Assembly (NCBI RefSeq): GCF_003144535.1
Contig: NZ_PHFJ01000003.1
Span: 271,854 to 335,853 of the forward strand
Direction of reading: 5' to 3'
DNA from: Proteus penneri
GTDB lineage: Bacteria; Pseudomonadota; Gammaproteobacteria; Enterobacterales; Enterobacteriaceae
Length of the DNA: 64,000 bases
Shown: positions 32,943 to 44,353 of the stretch, piece by piece
Layout: every line of letters starts with the position of its first letter
Numbering within the stretch: position 1 is the first letter of the stretch
Notes under the pieces: generated by a model
What the model saw: the letters and a program-made list of their open reading frames with translations, nothing else
Told to the model about the DNA's origin: nothing
The model's database searches: none
Position numbers and translations under genes: made by a program

Positions 32943-33728
32943 TTAAGCAGGCAAGTTTTGAATATGAAAGAGCTTAGCAAAATTACGCGTTGTTTGTTGC
33001 GCTAACTCTTCAACACTTACCCCTTTTAAGACAGCCATATACTCTGCAACATCACGAACATAAGCGGGTTGGTTTTCTTTTCCGCGATGAGGTACTGGCG
33101 CTAGATAAGGGGAGTCTGTTTCAATTAAAATTCGATCAAGAGGAACAATACGAGCAGCCTCTCTAATTTGTTCCGCATTTCTAAATGTCACGATACCAGA
33201 AAAAGAGATATACATTCCAAGATCAAGTAATGTTGTTGCTGTCTCTTTATCTTCAGTAAAGCAATGCAGAACACCGCCACAATCTTGAACTTTCTCTTCT
33301 TTTAAAATAGATAAGGTATCTTCGCGAGCACTGCGTGTATGCACAATAACGGGTTTATTAACTTGGCGTCCAATTCGAATATGCTCACGGAAAATTTCAC
33401 GTTGCAGAGCCGCATTTTCTTGTTGGTAATAGTAATCTAGCCCTGTTTCACCTAAAGCCACAACATCAGGTGCGGTAGCTAAACGTGCTAATTCTTCAAC
33501 ATCATAACCTTCATCTAAATTTAAAGGGTGGATCCCACAAGAAAAGGCGATGTTGTCACGTTTACCGATTAGCTCACGCATTCTATTAAAACCCGGTAAT
33601 GTGGTTGCCACTGCTAACATATATTGAACATCACGCTGCTGTGCTTTTTCGACAACATCATCAATATTTTCATGTAATTTTTCATAATCTAAGCAGTCGA
33701 GATGGCAGTGTGAATCAACTAAAAACAT
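32943..33728 (-). CDS. ycfH: TatD-family metal-dependent hydrolase YcfH
   Basis: TIM-barrel hydrolase with the TatD pattern: DSHCHLD (metal pair) at the N-terminus, ALGETGLDYYY (bridging Glu), VIVHTRSA, GVLHCFTED and IETDSPYLAP (catalytic Asp). 261 residues. Family members have been linked to 3'-5' DNase or D-aminoacyl deacylation; the precise substrate of YcfH is not settled. Lies after holB in the same direction, as in E. coli. ptsG, which neighbours it there, is absent here. Confidence 0.92.
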   Translation of the reverse strand: MFLVDSHCHLDCLDYEKLHENIDDVVEKAQQRDVQYMLAVATTLPGFNRMRELIGKRDNIAFSCGIHPLNLDEGYDVEELARLATAPDVVALGETGLDYYYQQENAALQREIFREHIRIGRQVNKPVIVHTRSAREDTLSILKEEKVQDCGGVLHCFTEDKETATTLLDLGMYISFSGIVTFRNAEQIREAARIVPLDRILIETDSPYLAPVPHRGKENQPAYVRDVAEYMAVLKGVSVEELAQQTTRNFAKLFHIQNLPA

Positions 33729-33799
33729 AACTTACTCTCATTTATCTGGTACGACTTATAGGTGTTTTTTATTACAGCTAAATTATAATTAATATATAG

Positions 33800-34786
33800 T
33801 TAATTAATTTTTGTGGTTAGCTGATTTTCCCAATCTAGTAGCTGTTCTACTAGTAATAATTCTCTATTTAACGCGGGGATGGTCATTAACTGATAACGAC
33901 ACTGTTTCCATCCATCAATAGTGGATAACAAAATATCCGAAGACCATTGTGATAACGCCATAATCAATGCTTGCTGATCCTGATTAACACAATACACTTG
34001 TGCATTGGTTTGGTATTTTAATGCATCAAGCAGTAATGATAATAGCCAGTATAAGCGACGCTCGGCATTATCTTGATTTAATTGTGGTAAAAATGAATAT
34101 AAATCATGCTGTTGTATGCTTGTATATAAAGCTTGGCAAAAAATCTCTCTTTCTTTCCACTCATCTTTCAATAAGGAAAGCGCTAAAACTGGAGCGTTCT
34201 GCGATAAATTTAATGCCGTTACACTATTTGCATAAGGTATGTTTGGTAATTGTTGCTGTAACCAGTGCGTTGCATGTTGAAGATTAGGCGTTGCTAAATG
34301 GTAATAAAAACAACGACTACGCAATGTCGCTAATAAAACCTCTGGATGCTGACAATTCAGTAAAAAATAGGTGTCTTTAGGGGGTTCTTCCAACGTTTTG
34401 AGCAATGCATTTGCTGCCGCTTCTGTTAATGCTTCAACGTCTTTTATCCAAACAACTCTAAAACCACTTTGCTGAGCATGATGCTCCAGCTTTTCAGTGA
34501 CTTTTCTTACTGCTTCAATACCAATCGAAGACTTACCCTTTTCACTCTGCAAAATATGCCAATCTGGATGTGTTTCAGCAAGCATCAAGCGACAACTATG
34601 GCATTCGTTACAACTTTTTAATCCCTGCCTATTCTGGCACATTAACCAACGACTTAACCCATAAGAGAGTGCTTCTCCTCCCATGCCTTCTATCGCATGT
34701 AAAAGCAGAGCATGATGACCACGCCCTTCTTGATATATGCTAATAAGTTGTCGATATGCCTGATTTAGCCAAGGATACCAATTCAT
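33800..34786 (-). CDS. holB: DNA polymerase III subunit delta'
   Basis: Clamp-loader subunit, AAA+ fold without a working P-loop. The zinc Cys cluster [16 protein letters not shown] is at about 50-65, sensor-1 region [16 protein letters not shown] follows, and [10 protein letters not shown] is the SRC motif providing the arginine finger. 328 residues. The ATG overlaps the tmk stop (ATGA), so they are translationally coupled. Confidence 0.95.
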   Translation of the reverse strand: MNWYPWLNQAYRQLISIYQEGRGHHALLLHAIEGMGGEALSYGLSRWLMCQNRQGLKSCNECHSCRLMLAETHPDWHILQSEKGKSSIGIEAVRKVTEKLEHHAQQSGFRVVWIKDVEALTEAAANALLKTLEEPPKDTYFLLNCQHPEVLLATLRSRCFYYHLATPNLQHATHWLQQQLPNIPYANSVTALNLSQNAPVLALSLLKDEWKEREIFCQALYTSIQQHDLYSFLPQLNQDNAERRLYWLLSLLLDALKYQTNAQVYCVNQDQQALIMALSQWSSDILLSTIDGWKQCRYQLMTIPALNRELLLVEQLLDWENQLTTKIN

Positions 34787-35430
34787 AATGATTTATTTTC
34801 CTGCTGAACTAACCACGCTGTTAGTATTTGACGGATATCTGCTTGTACTTTATCAATTGCTTGAGATGCATCTATCGTGATAATCGTGTCATCATCTTTA
34901 GCCAATGCTTGATAACGTTCACGAGTACGATAAAAGAAATCCATTGATTCTTTTTCAATCCGGTCTAATTCACCTCTAGCACGGGCTCTGGTAAGCCCAA
35001 TAGCCGGATCTAAATCAAGATATAAGGTTAAATCAGGGCGAAAATTACCAAGCACCGTATTACGAAGTGACAACATAAGATCTTTATCTAAGCCACGTCC
35101 GCCACCTTGATAAGCTTGTGAAGAGAGATCGTGTCTATCACCAATCACCCATTTACCTTCTGCTAGCGCGGGTTTTATCACATTTTCTATCAGCTGAACA
35201 CGTGCTGCATATAGCATCAATAATTCGGCTTTATCCGTAACTTTTTCACCCTCAATACCTTGTTTGATAAGCTCACGTAATTTTTCGGCAAGAGGTGTAC
35301 CACCGGGTTCTCGGGTAAATGCCAGATTGGTGATACCTTTATCTTTAAGTGTATCGATAACCGTTTGGATTGCGCTGGTTTTTCCAGCACCTTCAAGTCC
35401 TTCAATTACAATAAATTTACTGTTGTTCAT
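34783..35430 (-). CDS. tmk: Thymidylate kinase
   Basis: Makes dTDP from dTMP. P-loop [12 protein letters not shown], the DR motif [19 protein letters not shown] and LID region [12 protein letters not shown] (type II, arginines in the LID) are present. 215 residues. Two bp after mltG and overlapping holB, thus in the mltG-tmk-holB-ycfH unit. Confidence 0.96.
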   Translation of the reverse strand: MNNSKFIVIEGLEGAGKTSAIQTVIDTLKDKGITNLAFTREPGGTPLAEKLRELIKQGIEGEKVTDKAELLMLYAARVQLIENVIKPALAEGKWVIGDRHDLSSQAYQGGGRGLDKDLMLSLRNTVLGNFRPDLTLYLDLDPAIGLTRARARGELDRIEKESMDFFYRTRERYQALAKDDDTIITIDASQAIDKVQADIRQILTAWLVQQENKSL

Positions 35431-35432
35431 AA

Positions 35433-36455
35433 TTATCTTTGTTGTAAGCGTCGATATTGTGCGACGGCTTTATTATGTTCATTGAGTGTGGTTGAAAACT
35501 TATGGCCACCCGTTCCATCTGCAACAAAATAGAGATAACGAGTATCTGCTGGATGTGCAGCCGCCCTAATTGAAGCAACGCCCGGCATTGCTATTGGTGT
35601 AGGTGGTAAGCCATCAATCTGATAGGTGTTATAAGGTGTATAGCCATTTAAATCACTACGATAAATCGTGCCTCTATATTTATCACCTAAACCATAAATG
35701 ACCGTTGGATCAGTCTGTAATCGCATATTAGTTTTTAATCGATTGACAAAAACAGATGCCACCTTTGTTCTTTCAGCATCAATACCCGTCTCTTTTTCAA
35801 TGATTGATGCCATGATAAGCATTTCATAAGCCGATTTATACGGTAGATCACTATCGCGTTTAATCCACTCTTCTTCTAATGTTTTTTCCATTTGTTGGTA
35901 GGCGCGCTTTAAAATTGCGACATCGGTCGTACCTGCGGTGTAATGGTATGTATCTGGGGCAAACCAACCTTCTAGGTTAACAAATTCAGGTTTTATCCCT
36001 ATTTCTTCACGTAATTTATCGCTATCCATTGTGTGTGCGACAGTCGTAAGTTGCGGAGCTTGTTCAAAAATAGATTGCCAGTCTTGTAAACGGCTACCTT
36101 CAATAAAACGGATCGTAAATTGAGCTTCTTTACCACTTTTGATCAACAATAAAACATCACGCAATGTCATCCCTTTTGTTAAGCGATAGGTTCCTGCTTT
36201 AAATTGGCTAAGCTCTGGTTTTACTTTTAGTAAAATTTGAAAATAATCGTCTTGGTTAAGTAGATTATTTTTTATTAGCAGTTGTTCCATGGCTACGCGC
36301 CCTGTTCCTGCTGGCACTGTGAGTAGCATTTCATCTTGCTTTACAACAACATTTTCTTCTAAACCACGAATATGTTGCATCATATACAACGCTATTGCAC
36401 CGATACTAATTAATAAGGCAAAAAAAACTATCCAGACTATTTTTTTTATCTTCAT
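35433..36455 (-). CDS. mltG: Endolytic murein transglycosylase MltG
   Basis: Inner-membrane enzyme that cuts nascent glycan strands and sets their length. N-terminal anchor [20 protein letters not shown], a LysM-like domain ([16 protein letters not shown]), and the YceG catalytic domain with the Glu in [18 protein letters not shown] and [15 protein letters not shown]. 340 residues, as in E. coli. Sits between pabC and tmk. Confidence 0.95.
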   Translation of the reverse strand: MKIKKIVWIVFFALLISIGAIALYMMQHIRGLEENVVVKQDEMLLTVPAGTGRVAMEQLLIKNNLLNQDDYFQILLKVKPELSQFKAGTYRLTKGMTLRDVLLLIKSGKEAQFTIRFIEGSRLQDWQSIFEQAPQLTTVAHTMDSDKLREEIGIKPEFVNLEGWFAPDTYHYTAGTTDVAILKRAYQQMEKTLEEEWIKRDSDLPYKSAYEMLIMASIIEKETGIDAERTKVASVFVNRLKTNMRLQTDPTVIYGLGDKYRGTIYRSDLNGYTPYNTYQIDGLPPTPIAMPGVASIRAAAHPADTRYLYFVADGTGGHKFSTTLNEHNKAVAQYRRLQQR

Positions 36456-36472
36456 TTATAACTCATTAAATT

Positions 36473-37300
36473 CTATTTAAGTGACAAGCTGTGTTGTAAA
36501 ACAACATGATAATAATCCCTACTAGGATATTGATAGCACTTATCATCTGAAAAAGTGATTTGTGAAACAGGGATCACTGGCATCAACGCATTTGTTAACC
36601 ATATTTCATCAGCCTGATAAAGTGTTTCTGTTTTTTCTCTCACAATATCAATTTGCCAATGATTTTTCTGAGCTAATTGAAAAATAGATTGACGCATAAT
36701 GCCATTTACCCCTGAATTAGCCAGGTTTGGTGTAAAAAGCCTATCTCCTTTGCGCCAAAAAAGATTCGCCGCATTCGCTTCCACTAAATATCCTTCATTA
36801 TCACACACTAAAACATCATCAAATTCTGTTTTTTCTAAATGATATTTGATAAGGACTTGTTCAAGACGATTGAGATGTTTGATCCCAGCCAATAAAGGAT
36901 TTTGCCCTAAAGTAACAGGACTTATACCAAGCGATACACCTGCACGTTGCTGGTGGAGATAATGGGTAGGATAAGATGACAGTGACATTATTACCGTCGG
37001 TGTTATAAATCCATTGGAAGAATATCCTCGTCCACCATAACCACGACTAATAATAATTTTAATCACACTTTTTGTTTGAACCTGTGAGGCGATATCTATG
37101 ATCTGCTTTTTAAGTTCAAACCAATTAGGATGCGGTAAAAAGAGAGCGTTACAGCCTTGTTTTAAACGATTTATGTGTGCAGATAATAAAATGGGATCAC
37201 CCTGCTCAACAGCAAGTGTTGTAAAACAGCCATCCCCAAATTGCACTGCTCGATCACTGGCATCTACATTTTGTTGCTGTTGTCCATTTACCCAATACAT
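36473..37300 (-). CDS. pabC: Aminodeoxychorismate lyase
   Basis: PLP enzyme giving p-aminobenzoate for folate. Fold-type IV: GDGCFTTLAVEQG, the substrate/PLP region GIKHLNRLEQVLIKYHL with the Schiff-base Lys, and EANAANLFWRKGDRLFTPNL. 275 residues. It begins 131 bp after fabF with a terminator between, so it has its own promoter or reads through at a low level. Confidence 0.94.
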   Translation of the reverse strand: MYWVNGQQQQNVDASDRAVQFGDGCFTTLAVEQGDPILLSAHINRLKQGCNALFLPHPNWFELKKQIIDIASQVQTKSVIKIIISRGYGGRGYSSNGFITPTVIMSLSSYPTHYLHQQRAGVSLGISPVTLGQNPLLAGIKHLNRLEQVLIKYHLEKTEFDDVLVCDNEGYLVEANAANLFWRKGDRLFTPNLANSGVNGIMRQSIFQLAQKNHWQIDIVREKTETLYQADEIWLTNALMPVIPVSQITFSDDKCYQYPSRDYYHVVLQHSLSLK

Positions 37301-37371
37301 CTAACACACCTTACATCTATGTTATTGATATCAATCTGCACATGATAAAACAACTGGCAGTAAAAGGACAA

Positions 37372-37406
37372 AATAAAAGACCCAGAATAATCCTGGGTCT
37401 TTTATT
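37372..37406 (-). terminator. Terminator between fabF and pabC
   Basis: AAAAGACCCAG / CTGGGTCTTTT, 11-bp stem with an A/T-rich loop and a T-run on the minus strand, 26 bp after the fabF stop. It separates the fatty acid cluster from pabC. Confidence 0.88.
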
Positions 37407-37431
37407 ATTTCAACTTTCTACAAAAAACAGC

Positions 37432-38673
37432 TTATACGCGTTTAAAGAGAATTGAACCGTTCGTACCACCAAAGCCAAATGAGTTACACAGAGCATAGTC
37501 CATGTTCTCAACTTTACGGGCTTTATGAGGAACAAAATCAAGATGACAATTTTCGTCTTGATTATCTAGGTTAATTGTTGGAGGTACGATTTGATCACGC
37601 AGTGAAAGGATTGTAAAGATAGACTCAATAGCACCCGCAGCACCTAATAAGTGACCTGTCATAGATTTTGTTGAGCTAACTAATACATCAGTACCTTTAC
37701 CAAATACATTTTCTACCGCTTGTGCTTCAGCAACGTCGCCTGCATTCGTTGATGTACCGTGTGCATTGATATAACCCACTTCTGATGAGGCAATACCTGC
37801 ATCTTTCAGTGCATTTGTCATTGCTAACGCACCGCCTTCGCCATTTTCTGCCGGTGAAGTCATGTGATAAGCATCGCTGCTCATACCAAAACCAACCACT
37901 TCAGCATAAATTTTAGCACCACGGTTTTTAGCGTGTTCGTATTCTTCAAGAACAAGAACACCCGCACCATCACCTAATACAAAACCATCACGCTCTTTAT
38001 CCCATGGACGGCTAGCCGCTTGAGGATTGTCGTTACGTGTTGATAATGCACGAACAGCACCAAAGCCACCCAAACCTAATGGTGTAGTCGCTTTTTCGGC
38101 ACCGCCTGCCAGCATTGCATCTGCATCACCATAAGCGATAATACGTGCAGCATGTCCAATATTATGAACACCTGAAGTACACGCTGTTGCGATAGAGATT
38201 GTAGGGCCACGAAGGCCATACATAATGCTTAAATGCCCCGCAACCATATTAATAATGGTTGAAGGTACAAAGAATGGGCTAATTTTACGAGGGCCACCAT
38301 TCATCATAGATGTATGATTTTCTTCGATAAGGCCTAAGCCACCAATACCAGAACCAATAGCAGCTCCGATACGACTTGCATTGGCTTCTGTTACTTCAAG
38401 ACCTGAGTCCGCAATGGCCTGCACACCTGCTGCAATACCATATTGAATAAAAAGATCCATCTTACGCGCATCTTTACGCGAAAGATTATAATCTTCATGA
38501 TTGAAATCTTTTACCAATCCAGCGAATTTAGTCGCATGATGACTGGTGTCAAAATCTTCGATAAGGCCGATACCACTCTGTCCAGCACACACAGCTTTCC
38601 AAGAAGCTTCTGCGTTATTACCGACAGGAGATAACATGCCTAGTCCGGTCACAACTACACGACGCTTAGACAC
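37432..38673 (-). CDS. fabF: 3-oxoacyl-ACP synthase II (KASII)
   Basis: Condensing enzyme for elongation, including the temperature-sensitive C16:1 to C18:1 step. Active-site Cys in [16 protein letters not shown], the two His in [13 protein letters not shown] and [12 protein letters not shown], Lys in SSTKSM. 413 residues, ending [16 protein letters not shown]. Behind acpP after 74 bp that contain a hairpin (next entry). Confidence 0.97.
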   Translation of the reverse strand: MSKRRVVVTGLGMLSPVGNNAEASWKAVCAGQSGIGLIEDFDTSHHATKFAGLVKDFNHEDYNLSRKDARKMDLFIQYGIAAGVQAIADSGLEVTEANASRIGAAIGSGIGGLGLIEENHTSMMNGGPRKISPFFVPSTIINMVAGHLSIMYGLRGPTISIATACTSGVHNIGHAARIIAYGDADAMLAGGAEKATTPLGLGGFGAVRALSTRNDNPQAASRPWDKERDGFVLGDGAGVLVLEEYEHAKNRGAKIYAEVVGFGMSSDAYHMTSPAENGEGGALAMTNALKDAGIASSEVGYINAHGTSTNAGDVAEAQAVENVFGKGTDVLVSSTKSMTGHLLGAAGAIESIFTILSLRDQIVPPTINLDNQDENCHLDFVPHKARKVENMDYALCNSFGFGGTNGSILFKRV

Positions 38674-38714
38674 GCTTATCCTCCAAGGAGGGAAAAAGTT
38701 TAGGATTAAAAATA

Positions 38715-38736
38715 TAGGCGGTCGAGTGACCGCCTA
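38715..38736 (-). terminator. Hairpin/attenuator between acpP and fabF
   Basis: TAGGCGGTC / GACCGCCTA, 9-bp perfect GC-rich stem with a 4-nt loop, followed on the minus strand by TATATTTTTAA, 12 bp after the acpP stop. A strong partial terminator would let acpP be made in excess over fabF, as is known in enterics. Confidence 0.8.
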
Positions 38737-38747
38737 GATTAGCAAGC

Positions 38748-38984
38748 TTATTTACCTGCGTTTTCAACGTAATCAATAGCAGCTTGAACTGTAGTAATTT
38801 TTTCTGCTTCTTCGTCTGGGATTTCGATATCGAATTCTTCTTCCAGAGCCATTACCAGCTCAACTGTGTCAAGAGAATCAGCGCCTAAGTCATCAACAAA
38901 TGAAGCTGAATTTACAACTTCTTCCTCTTTAACACCCAGTTGTTCAACAATGATTTTCTTAACGCGTTCGTCGATAGTGCTCAT
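38748..38984 (-). CDS. acpP: Acyl carrier protein
   Basis: 78-residue acidic four-helix protein that carries acyl chains on phosphopantetheine. The modified Ser is in [20 protein letters not shown]. Nearly identical to E. coli AcpP with a few changes at the C-terminus (DYVENAGK). The 157 bp between it and fabG is large for this cluster and should carry the strong acpP promoter. Confidence 0.98.
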
Positions 38985-39141
38985 ACTATTAAATTTCCTA
39001 TCAAAACTCGCTTGCGCGATGATTTTCTTAGTTTATAAATACAGGAAAAGATCTAACCAATCCCGACTGTGTGGACTACTTTATTCGCTATATTTTGCAT
39101 TATATTGTACGCAAAAAGCAAATATAAAGACGTCCCCATAA

Positions 39142-39876
39142 TTAGATCATGTACATGCCACCATTGACATGCAATGTTTCACCCGTGATATAGCTCGCTT
39201 CATCAGAAGCTAAGAAGGCTACAGCACTGGCAATCTCTTTGGCATCACCTAAACGGTTAGCAGGAACTTGAGATAAAATACCTGCTCTTTGGTCGTCTGT
39301 TAATGCTCTAGTCATATCAGTTTCGATAAAGCCTGGAGCAACAACATTCACCGTAATGCCACGGGAAGCAACTTCGCGTGCTAATGATTTACTAAAACCA
39401 ATCACACCCGCTTTTGCCGCCGCGTAGTTTGCCTGCCCTGCGTTACCCATGGTTCCAACAACAGAACCAATGGTAATTATACGACCATAACGTTTTTTCA
39501 TCATAGCACGCATAACTGCTTTAGACAGACGGAAGACTGATGAAAGATTAGTGTCAATGATATCTTGCCATTCATCATCTTTCATGCGCATCAACAGGTT
39601 ATCACGAGTAATACCTGCATTATTGACTAAAATATCAATTTCGCCAAATTCAGCACGCACATCTGCTAAAAATTTTTCGATAGAGTCGTTTTCTGTGACG
39701 TTTAACACAAAACCCTTACCCTTACCGTCTAAATATTCGCTAATAGCTTGTGCACCGTTTTCACTCGTTGCTGTACCAATTACTGTTGCACCGCGTGCAA
39801 CTAAATCTTCTGCAATCGCACGGCCAATACCACGGCTTGCACCAGTAACTAGCGCTATTTTTCCGTCAAATCCCAT
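39142..39876 (-). CDS. fabG: 3-oxoacyl-ACP reductase FabG
   Basis: NADPH-dependent SDR of the elongation cycle. Cofactor motif TGASRGIGRAIA, NNAGITRDNLLMRM, catalytic Ser in TIGSVVGTMG and YxxxK in ANYAAAKAGVIGFS. 244 residues. Starts 8 bp after the fabD stop. Confidence 0.97.
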   Translation of the reverse strand: MGFDGKIALVTGASRGIGRAIAEDLVARGATVIGTATSENGAQAISEYLDGKGKGFVLNVTENDSIEKFLADVRAEFGEIDILVNNAGITRDNLLMRMKDDEWQDIIDTNLSSVFRLSKAVMRAMMKKRYGRIITIGSVVGTMGNAGQANYAAAKAGVIGFSKSLAREVASRGITVNVVAPGFIETDMTRALTDDQRAGILSQVPANRLGDAKEIASAVAFLASDEASYITGETLHVNGGMYMI

Positions 39877-39884
39877 GAGATCCC

Positions 39885-40817
39885 TCAGTCATTTCCTAAT
39901 GCAGCATCTAATGATGCAATATCATTAACTGCTGCAGCGTTCATTTCTTTAGAAATACGTTTGGTTAAACCAGTTAATACTTTTCCTGGACCGATTTCTA
40001 ATAGTTGTGTGATGCCTTTTTCAGCGATAAATTCAACCGTTTCAGTCCAACGAACTGGGTTATAAAGCTGACGAACTAACGCATCACGGATAGCATTCGC
40101 ATCAGTTTGCGCTTTCACATCAACGTTATTAACGACCTGAATTTCAGGTTGTTTAAATTCAATTTCTTGTAATGCAACCGCAAGCTTATCAGCAGCTGGC
40201 TTCATTAAAGCACAATGCGAAGGCACGCTTACTGCTAATGGTAAAGCACGTTTAGCACCCGCTTCTTTACATAACACACCAGCGCGTTCTACGGCTTCTT
40301 TGTTACCTGCGATAACAACTTGGCCTGGTGAATTAAAGTTTACTGGTGAAACAACTTGTCCTTGCGCAGCTTCTTCACAAGCTTTTGCAATAGCGTCATT
40401 ATCTAAACCGATAATCGCATACATTGCACCAGTGCCTGCTGGCACGGCTTCTTGCATCAGTTGACCACGTAATTCTACTAATTTAATTGCAGCAGCGAAA
40501 TCAATAACTCCCGCACACACTAAAGCAGAATACTCACCAAGACTGTGACCTGCCATCATTTGTGGCATTTTGCCTTGTTTTTCTTGCCATACACGCCAGA
40601 TTGCAACAGAAGCGGCTAATAACGCTGGCTGTGTTTTCCATGTTTTGTTTAACTCTTCTTCTGGACCATTCTGAACTAAGTCCCAAAGAGAGTAACCCAA
40701 TACATCAGATGCTTGAGCGAATGTTTCAGTCACAATTGGATATTGCTCTGCAAGTTCTGCAAGCATTCCAACAGATTGTGATCCCTGTCCGGGAAAAACC
40801 ATTGCAAAATCAGTCAT
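39885..40817 (-). CDS. fabD: Malonyl-CoA:ACP transacylase FabD
   Basis: Loads malonyl groups on ACP. The start MTDFAMVFPGQGSQSVGM has an AGGA site; the longer open frame reaches into fabH and is not supported. Nucleophile Ser in AGHSLGEYSALVC, Arg in VELRGQLMQEA, catalytic His in VPSHCALM, and LEIGPGKVLTGL near the end. 310 residues. Confidence 0.97.
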   Translation of the reverse strand: MTDFAMVFPGQGSQSVGMLAELAEQYPIVTETFAQASDVLGYSLWDLVQNGPEEELNKTWKTQPALLAASVAIWRVWQEKQGKMPQMMAGHSLGEYSALVCAGVIDFAAAIKLVELRGQLMQEAVPAGTGAMYAIIGLDNDAIAKACEEAAQGQVVSPVNFNSPGQVVIAGNKEAVERAGVLCKEAGAKRALPLAVSVPSHCALMKPAADKLAVALQEIEFKQPEIQVVNNVDVKAQTDANAIRDALVRQLYNPVRWTETVEFIAEKGITQLLEIGPGKVLTGLTKRISKEMNAAAVNDIASLDAALGND

Positions 40818-40836
40818 ATTTATTTTCCTGATAATA

Positions 40837-41790
40837 TTAAAAACGGATAAGTGCAGAACCCCAAGTAAAACCGCCACCAAACGCTTCCAGTAAGATTAAC
40901 TGACCACGTTGAATGCGATTATCTCTTACAGCTTCATCTAATGCTGTTGGGACTGATGCTGCTGACGTATTGCCGTGGCGATCTAATGTCACCACTACTT
41001 TATCCATTGTCATATCCAGCTTTTTCGCTGTCGCTGAAATAATTCTTAAATTTGCCTGATGAGGCACAAGCCAGTCCAGTTCAGATTTATCAATTTTGTT
41101 AGCTTCTAGTGTCTCATCCACAATGTGGGCAAGTTCACGAACTGCGACTTTAAAGACTTCATTTCCTGCCATGGTAACGTAAGCAGGTAAATCTTCATTT
41201 TCTTTACGCTGATAAGGTAATGCTAATAAATCACCAAAACGCCCATCTGAATGTAAATGGGTAGAAATAATACCTTCGTCTTCTGACGCCCCCACGACTG
41301 CTGCACCTGCTGCATCACCAAATAAAATAATGGTGCCACGATCGTTAGGATCTAACGCATGGGATAATCTATCAGCACCAATCACAAGAGCATGCTTAAC
41401 AGAACCAGCTTTAATAAATTGATCAGCAATGCTTAATGCATAAACAAAGCCAGAACATGCAGCTGCAACGTCAAAAGCGATGCAATCATTGATACCTAAC
41501 GCATTTTGAATCTGACATGCTGCGCTTGGAAATGCATGTGAGCCTGATGTTGTAGCAACAACAATCAATCCAATGTCTTGCTTATCAATACCAGACATTT
41601 CTAGTGCTTTTTCAGCCGCACCCGCGCCCATCACAGCAACAGATTCTTCTTCTGTTGCAATCCGACGTTCATTAATACCTGTTCGGGTAACAATCCATTC
41701 GTCAGATGTTTCAACCATTTTTTCTAAATCGGCATTAGTTCGCACTTGTACAGGCAAGTAACTACCAGTACCTAAGATTTTTGTATACAT
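40837..41790 (-). CDS. fabH: 3-oxoacyl-ACP synthase III (KASIII)
   Basis: Starts fatty acid chains from acetyl-CoA and malonyl-ACP. Cys in [15 protein letters not shown], His in [12 protein letters not shown], Asn in [12 protein letters not shown]-terminal [13 protein letters not shown]. 317 residues. Four bp after plsX. Confidence 0.97.
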   Translation of the reverse strand: MYTKILGTGSYLPVQVRTNADLEKMVETSDEWIVTRTGINERRIATEEESVAVMGAGAAEKALEMSGIDKQDIGLIVVATTSGSHAFPSAACQIQNALGINDCIAFDVAAACSGFVYALSIADQFIKAGSVKHALVIGADRLSHALDPNDRGTIILFGDAAGAAVVGASEDEGIISTHLHSDGRFGDLLALPYQRKENEDLPAYVTMAGNEVFKVAVRELAHIVDETLEANKIDKSELDWLVPHQANLRIISATAKKLDMTMDKVVVTLDRHGNTSAASVPTALDEAVRDNRIQRGQLILLEAFGGGFTWGSALIRF

Positions 41791-41794
41791 TCTA

Positions 41795-42832
41795 TCAATC
41801 GCTCTTGGGTAATACTGTTGTCAGTCGAGAAGCGATCCGTTCTGGGATTTTTCGCTCAACGGCATGAACAGCCTGTTCTATTGCTGCTGTAAACGCGCTT
41901 TCATTTGCGCCACCATGGCTCTTAATGACGATACCGCGTAATCCTAACAGAGAAGCACCGTTATACTGGTCGGGGTTCATGTGTCCAAAACGCTTAATTA
42001 GCCGTTTTTGTAACCACTTCTTCAATATTTTCATCCACCACGACGTTTTTTTATTTTCGGTAGTAGAAGATTTAATCAATGAAAGGAAAACTCGAATCAC
42101 TCCTTCCATCGTTTTAAGAGAGACATTACCTGCGAAGCCGTCACACACCAATACATCTGTTTTGCCTGTCAGTAATTCATTACCTTCAACATAACCAATA
42201 TAATTGATATTAGATGTCGATTTTAATACCGTAGCAGCTTCGCGGATATTATCTAATCCCTTACTCTCTTCTTCACCAATATTTAAAAGTGCCACTTTTG
42301 GTGAATCAATCCCTGCTATCTCTTCGGCCATCACTGCGCCCATTACCGCAAACTGCACTAGCATTTTGCTATCACAATTAACGTTAGCGCCTAAATCTAG
42401 AACAACCGTCTTACCTTTTTTCTGATTAGGTAATACCGAAACCAGTGCAGGACGTTCAATTCCATCGATAGCATTAAGTCGAAGTTTTGCTAATCCCATC
42501 AATACGCCAGTATTCCCTGCACTTACACAAGCCTGTGCTTCACCTGTTTTCACCAGATCAAGAGCCACTCGCATTGATGTACCTTTACTTGCTCTAATGG
42601 CTTGTGAAGGTTTGGCATCATTGGCGACAATATGTTCTGCGGGTATAACTTGTAAACGGGTGATTAGCTCAGCATTTTGATTTGCAAGCAGAGGGGAGAT
42701 AGAGTCTGGTTGACCTACCAGCAATATTTTTAAATGAGGATTAGATGCCAGCGCCCGCAAACAAGCAGGCACTGTGATGCGAGGACCGAAGTCCCCGCCC
42801 ATCGCATCTAACGCTATGGTTAGATTTGTCAA
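41795..42832 (-). CDS. plsX: Phosphate acyltransferase PlsX
   Basis: Makes acyl-phosphate from acyl-ACP for phospholipid synthesis. N-terminal [45 protein letters not shown], and [17 protein letters not shown] are family blocks. 345 residues. Follows rpmF after 24 bp, as in E. coli. Confidence 0.96.
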   Translation of the reverse strand: MTNLTIALDAMGGDFGPRITVPACLRALASNPHLKILLVGQPDSISPLLANQNAELITRLQVIPAEHIVANDAKPSQAIRASKGTSMRVALDLVKTGEAQACVSAGNTGVLMGLAKLRLNAIDGIERPALVSVLPNQKKGKTVVLDLGANVNCDSKMLVQFAVMGAVMAEEIAGIDSPKVALLNIGEEESKGLDNIREAATVLKSTSNINYIGYVEGNELLTGKTDVLVCDGFAGNVSLKTMEGVIRVFLSLIKSSTTENKKTSWWMKILKKWLQKRLIKRFGHMNPDQYNGASLLGLRGIVIKSHGGANESAFTAAIEQAVHAVERKIPERIASRLTTVLPKSD

Positions 42833-42856
42833 GGTATCAACGAGCTATAAAGCTAA

Positions 42857-43027
42857 TTACTTGTTGATAACCTTGCGGCCACGGTAGTAACCGTCAGCAG
42901 TTACATGGTGACGCAGGTGAGTTTCACCAGAAGTTTTGTCAACAGAAACCTGAGTTACTGTCAGTGCGTCATGAGAGCGACGCATACCACGTTTAGAACG
43001 AGTTGGTTTGTTTTGTTGTACGGCCAT
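42857..43027 (-). CDS. rpmF: 50S ribosomal protein L32
   Basis: 56-residue basic protein: [20 protein letters not shown], then [20 protein letters not shown] and [16 protein letters not shown]. This is the L32 sequence of enterics with few changes. It was too short for the usual ORF size cut. Strong AAGGAG site upstream. Lies 5 bp after yceD, and leads into plsX. Confidence 0.97.
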   Translation of the reverse strand: MAVQQNKPTRSKRGMRRSHDALTVTQVSVDKTSGETHLRHHVTADGYYRGRKVINK

Positions 43028-43032
43028 TGACC

Positions 43033-43566
43033 TTACTCCTTAGTACTTTTCTTTAAACTGGCTAATACGGCAAATGGATTTGGTTTCTCTGATAATTCTT
43101 CAGGGAGTTCACCAAACACCATATCCGCGTCGGACACTTCACAGTGTTCAAAATCATGTACCGGAACCACCGGCAAGTTGAGGATTATTTCATCTTCAAT
43201 CATCGCCAGTAAATCTATTTCACCAAATTCGTTTACATCGACTGGTTCATATTCTTCCGGTAATGCCTCGGCCCGTTCATCACTGACAACAGGGCTAAAA
43301 CAATATGTTGCGTGAACATGATACGGAAAATGGCCACCACAACGTTGACATTCTAAAGTCACATCCACATCGGAATGTCCTTTAATCACGGCAAGACGTT
43401 GATGGTCAATATCAAATGATAAAACCACATCAATATCACTGTCCACACTGACCACCGATTCAGCTAAGCGGCTTACTTGCTCTGGAGAATAATGACCGTC
43501 ATAGTCTAAATTCTTTTGAGCTGCTCGCAGCGCATCAATGGTCAGGGGTAATTTTACCTTTTGCAT
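43033..43566 (-). CDS. yceD: YceD, DUF177 protein linked to 23S rRNA accumulation
   Basis: 177 residues, acidic. The family CxxC pair is in [14 protein letters not shown], followed by the typical [22 protein letters not shown]... block and [11 protein letters not shown] at the end. Homologues (YceD / plant DUF177) are needed for normal 23S rRNA levels. Gene pair yceD-rpmF is conserved widely. Confidence 0.93.
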   Translation of the reverse strand: MQKVKLPLTIDALRAAQKNLDYDGHYSPEQVSRLAESVVSVDSDIDVVLSFDIDHQRLAVIKGHSDVDVTLECQRCGGHFPYHVHATYCFSPVVSDERAEALPEEYEPVDVNEFGEIDLLAMIEDEIILNLPVVPVHDFEHCEVSDADMVFGELPEELSEKPNPFAVLASLKKSTKE

Positions 43567-43707
43567 AAGGCGCGCATATTATCTTTGTAATGGAATATAG
43601 TCAAAGAAAAAGGCGGGTTATCTACACCTTTCCACCAAAATTCGCTTTATCAGCGGCGCATAGTTTAGAATGTCAGGCATCATTTTGCTACGGATTTTAA
43701 AAAAAAT

Positions 43708-44307
43708 ATGTTGCCACTCGTTCTTGCGTCTACTTCACCCTTTCGAGCTCAGTTGCTGAAAAAGCTTGGAATGCCCTTTATACAGGCATCTCCCGATATT
43801 GACGAAACCCCGAAGCCCACTGAATGTGCTCAAGATCTTGTCAACCGCTTATCCTATGAAAAAGCCAGCGCTTTACAAGCAAAATTTCCACAACACCTTA
43901 TAATTGGTTCTGATCAAGTTTGTGTGTTGAATGAAAAGATCACGGGAAAACCCCATAATTTTGATAATGCCTTTGCACAACTAAAACAAGCTTCAGGACA
44001 GTGTATCTCGTTCTACACCGGATTAACTGTATATAATAGCCTAACTTTAGAACATCAAACGCATTGTGAATTATTCCAAGTTTACTTTCGTCATTTAACT
44101 GATGAAGAAATTATCTGCTATTTAAATAAAGAAATGCCTTTTAATTGTGCTGGCAGTTTTAAATCTGAAGGGCTAGGCATTACTCTATTTGATAAGTTTG
44201 TCGGTGACGATCCAAATTCTTTAATTGGTTTACCACTTATCCGATTGAATAAAATGTTACTCTCACAAAGAATAAACCCATTATTTTTCTCTGATGATCA
44301 AAAATAA
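43708..44307 (+). CDS. yceF: Maf-family m7GTP pyrophosphatase YceF
   Basis: House-cleaning nucleotide pyrophosphatase of the YceF subgroup, which prefers m7GTP. LVLASTSPFRAQLLKKLG at the N-terminus, IGSDQVCVLNEKITGKP (catalytic Asp region), and CAGSFKSEGLGI. 199 residues. Divergent from yceD as in E. coli. Confidence 0.94.
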   Translation: MLPLVLASTSPFRAQLLKKLGMPFIQASPDIDETPKPTECAQDLVNRLSYEKASALQAKFPQHLIIGSDQVCVLNEKITGKPHNFDNAFAQLKQASGQCISFYTGLTVYNSLTLEHQTHCELFQVYFRHLTDEEIICYLNKEMPFNCAGSFKSEGLGITLFDKFVGDDPNSLIGLPLIRLNKMLLSQRINPLFFSDDQK

Positions 44308-44353
44308 ACCTGATCATCTTCATTTTTAATCTTATGTAGCGATAAAGCGTATT

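Noticed and set aside
37323..37334. ATTGATATCAAT palindrome before pabC as FNR site
   Set aside because: The half sites touch with no 4-bp spacer, so it does not fit FNR.
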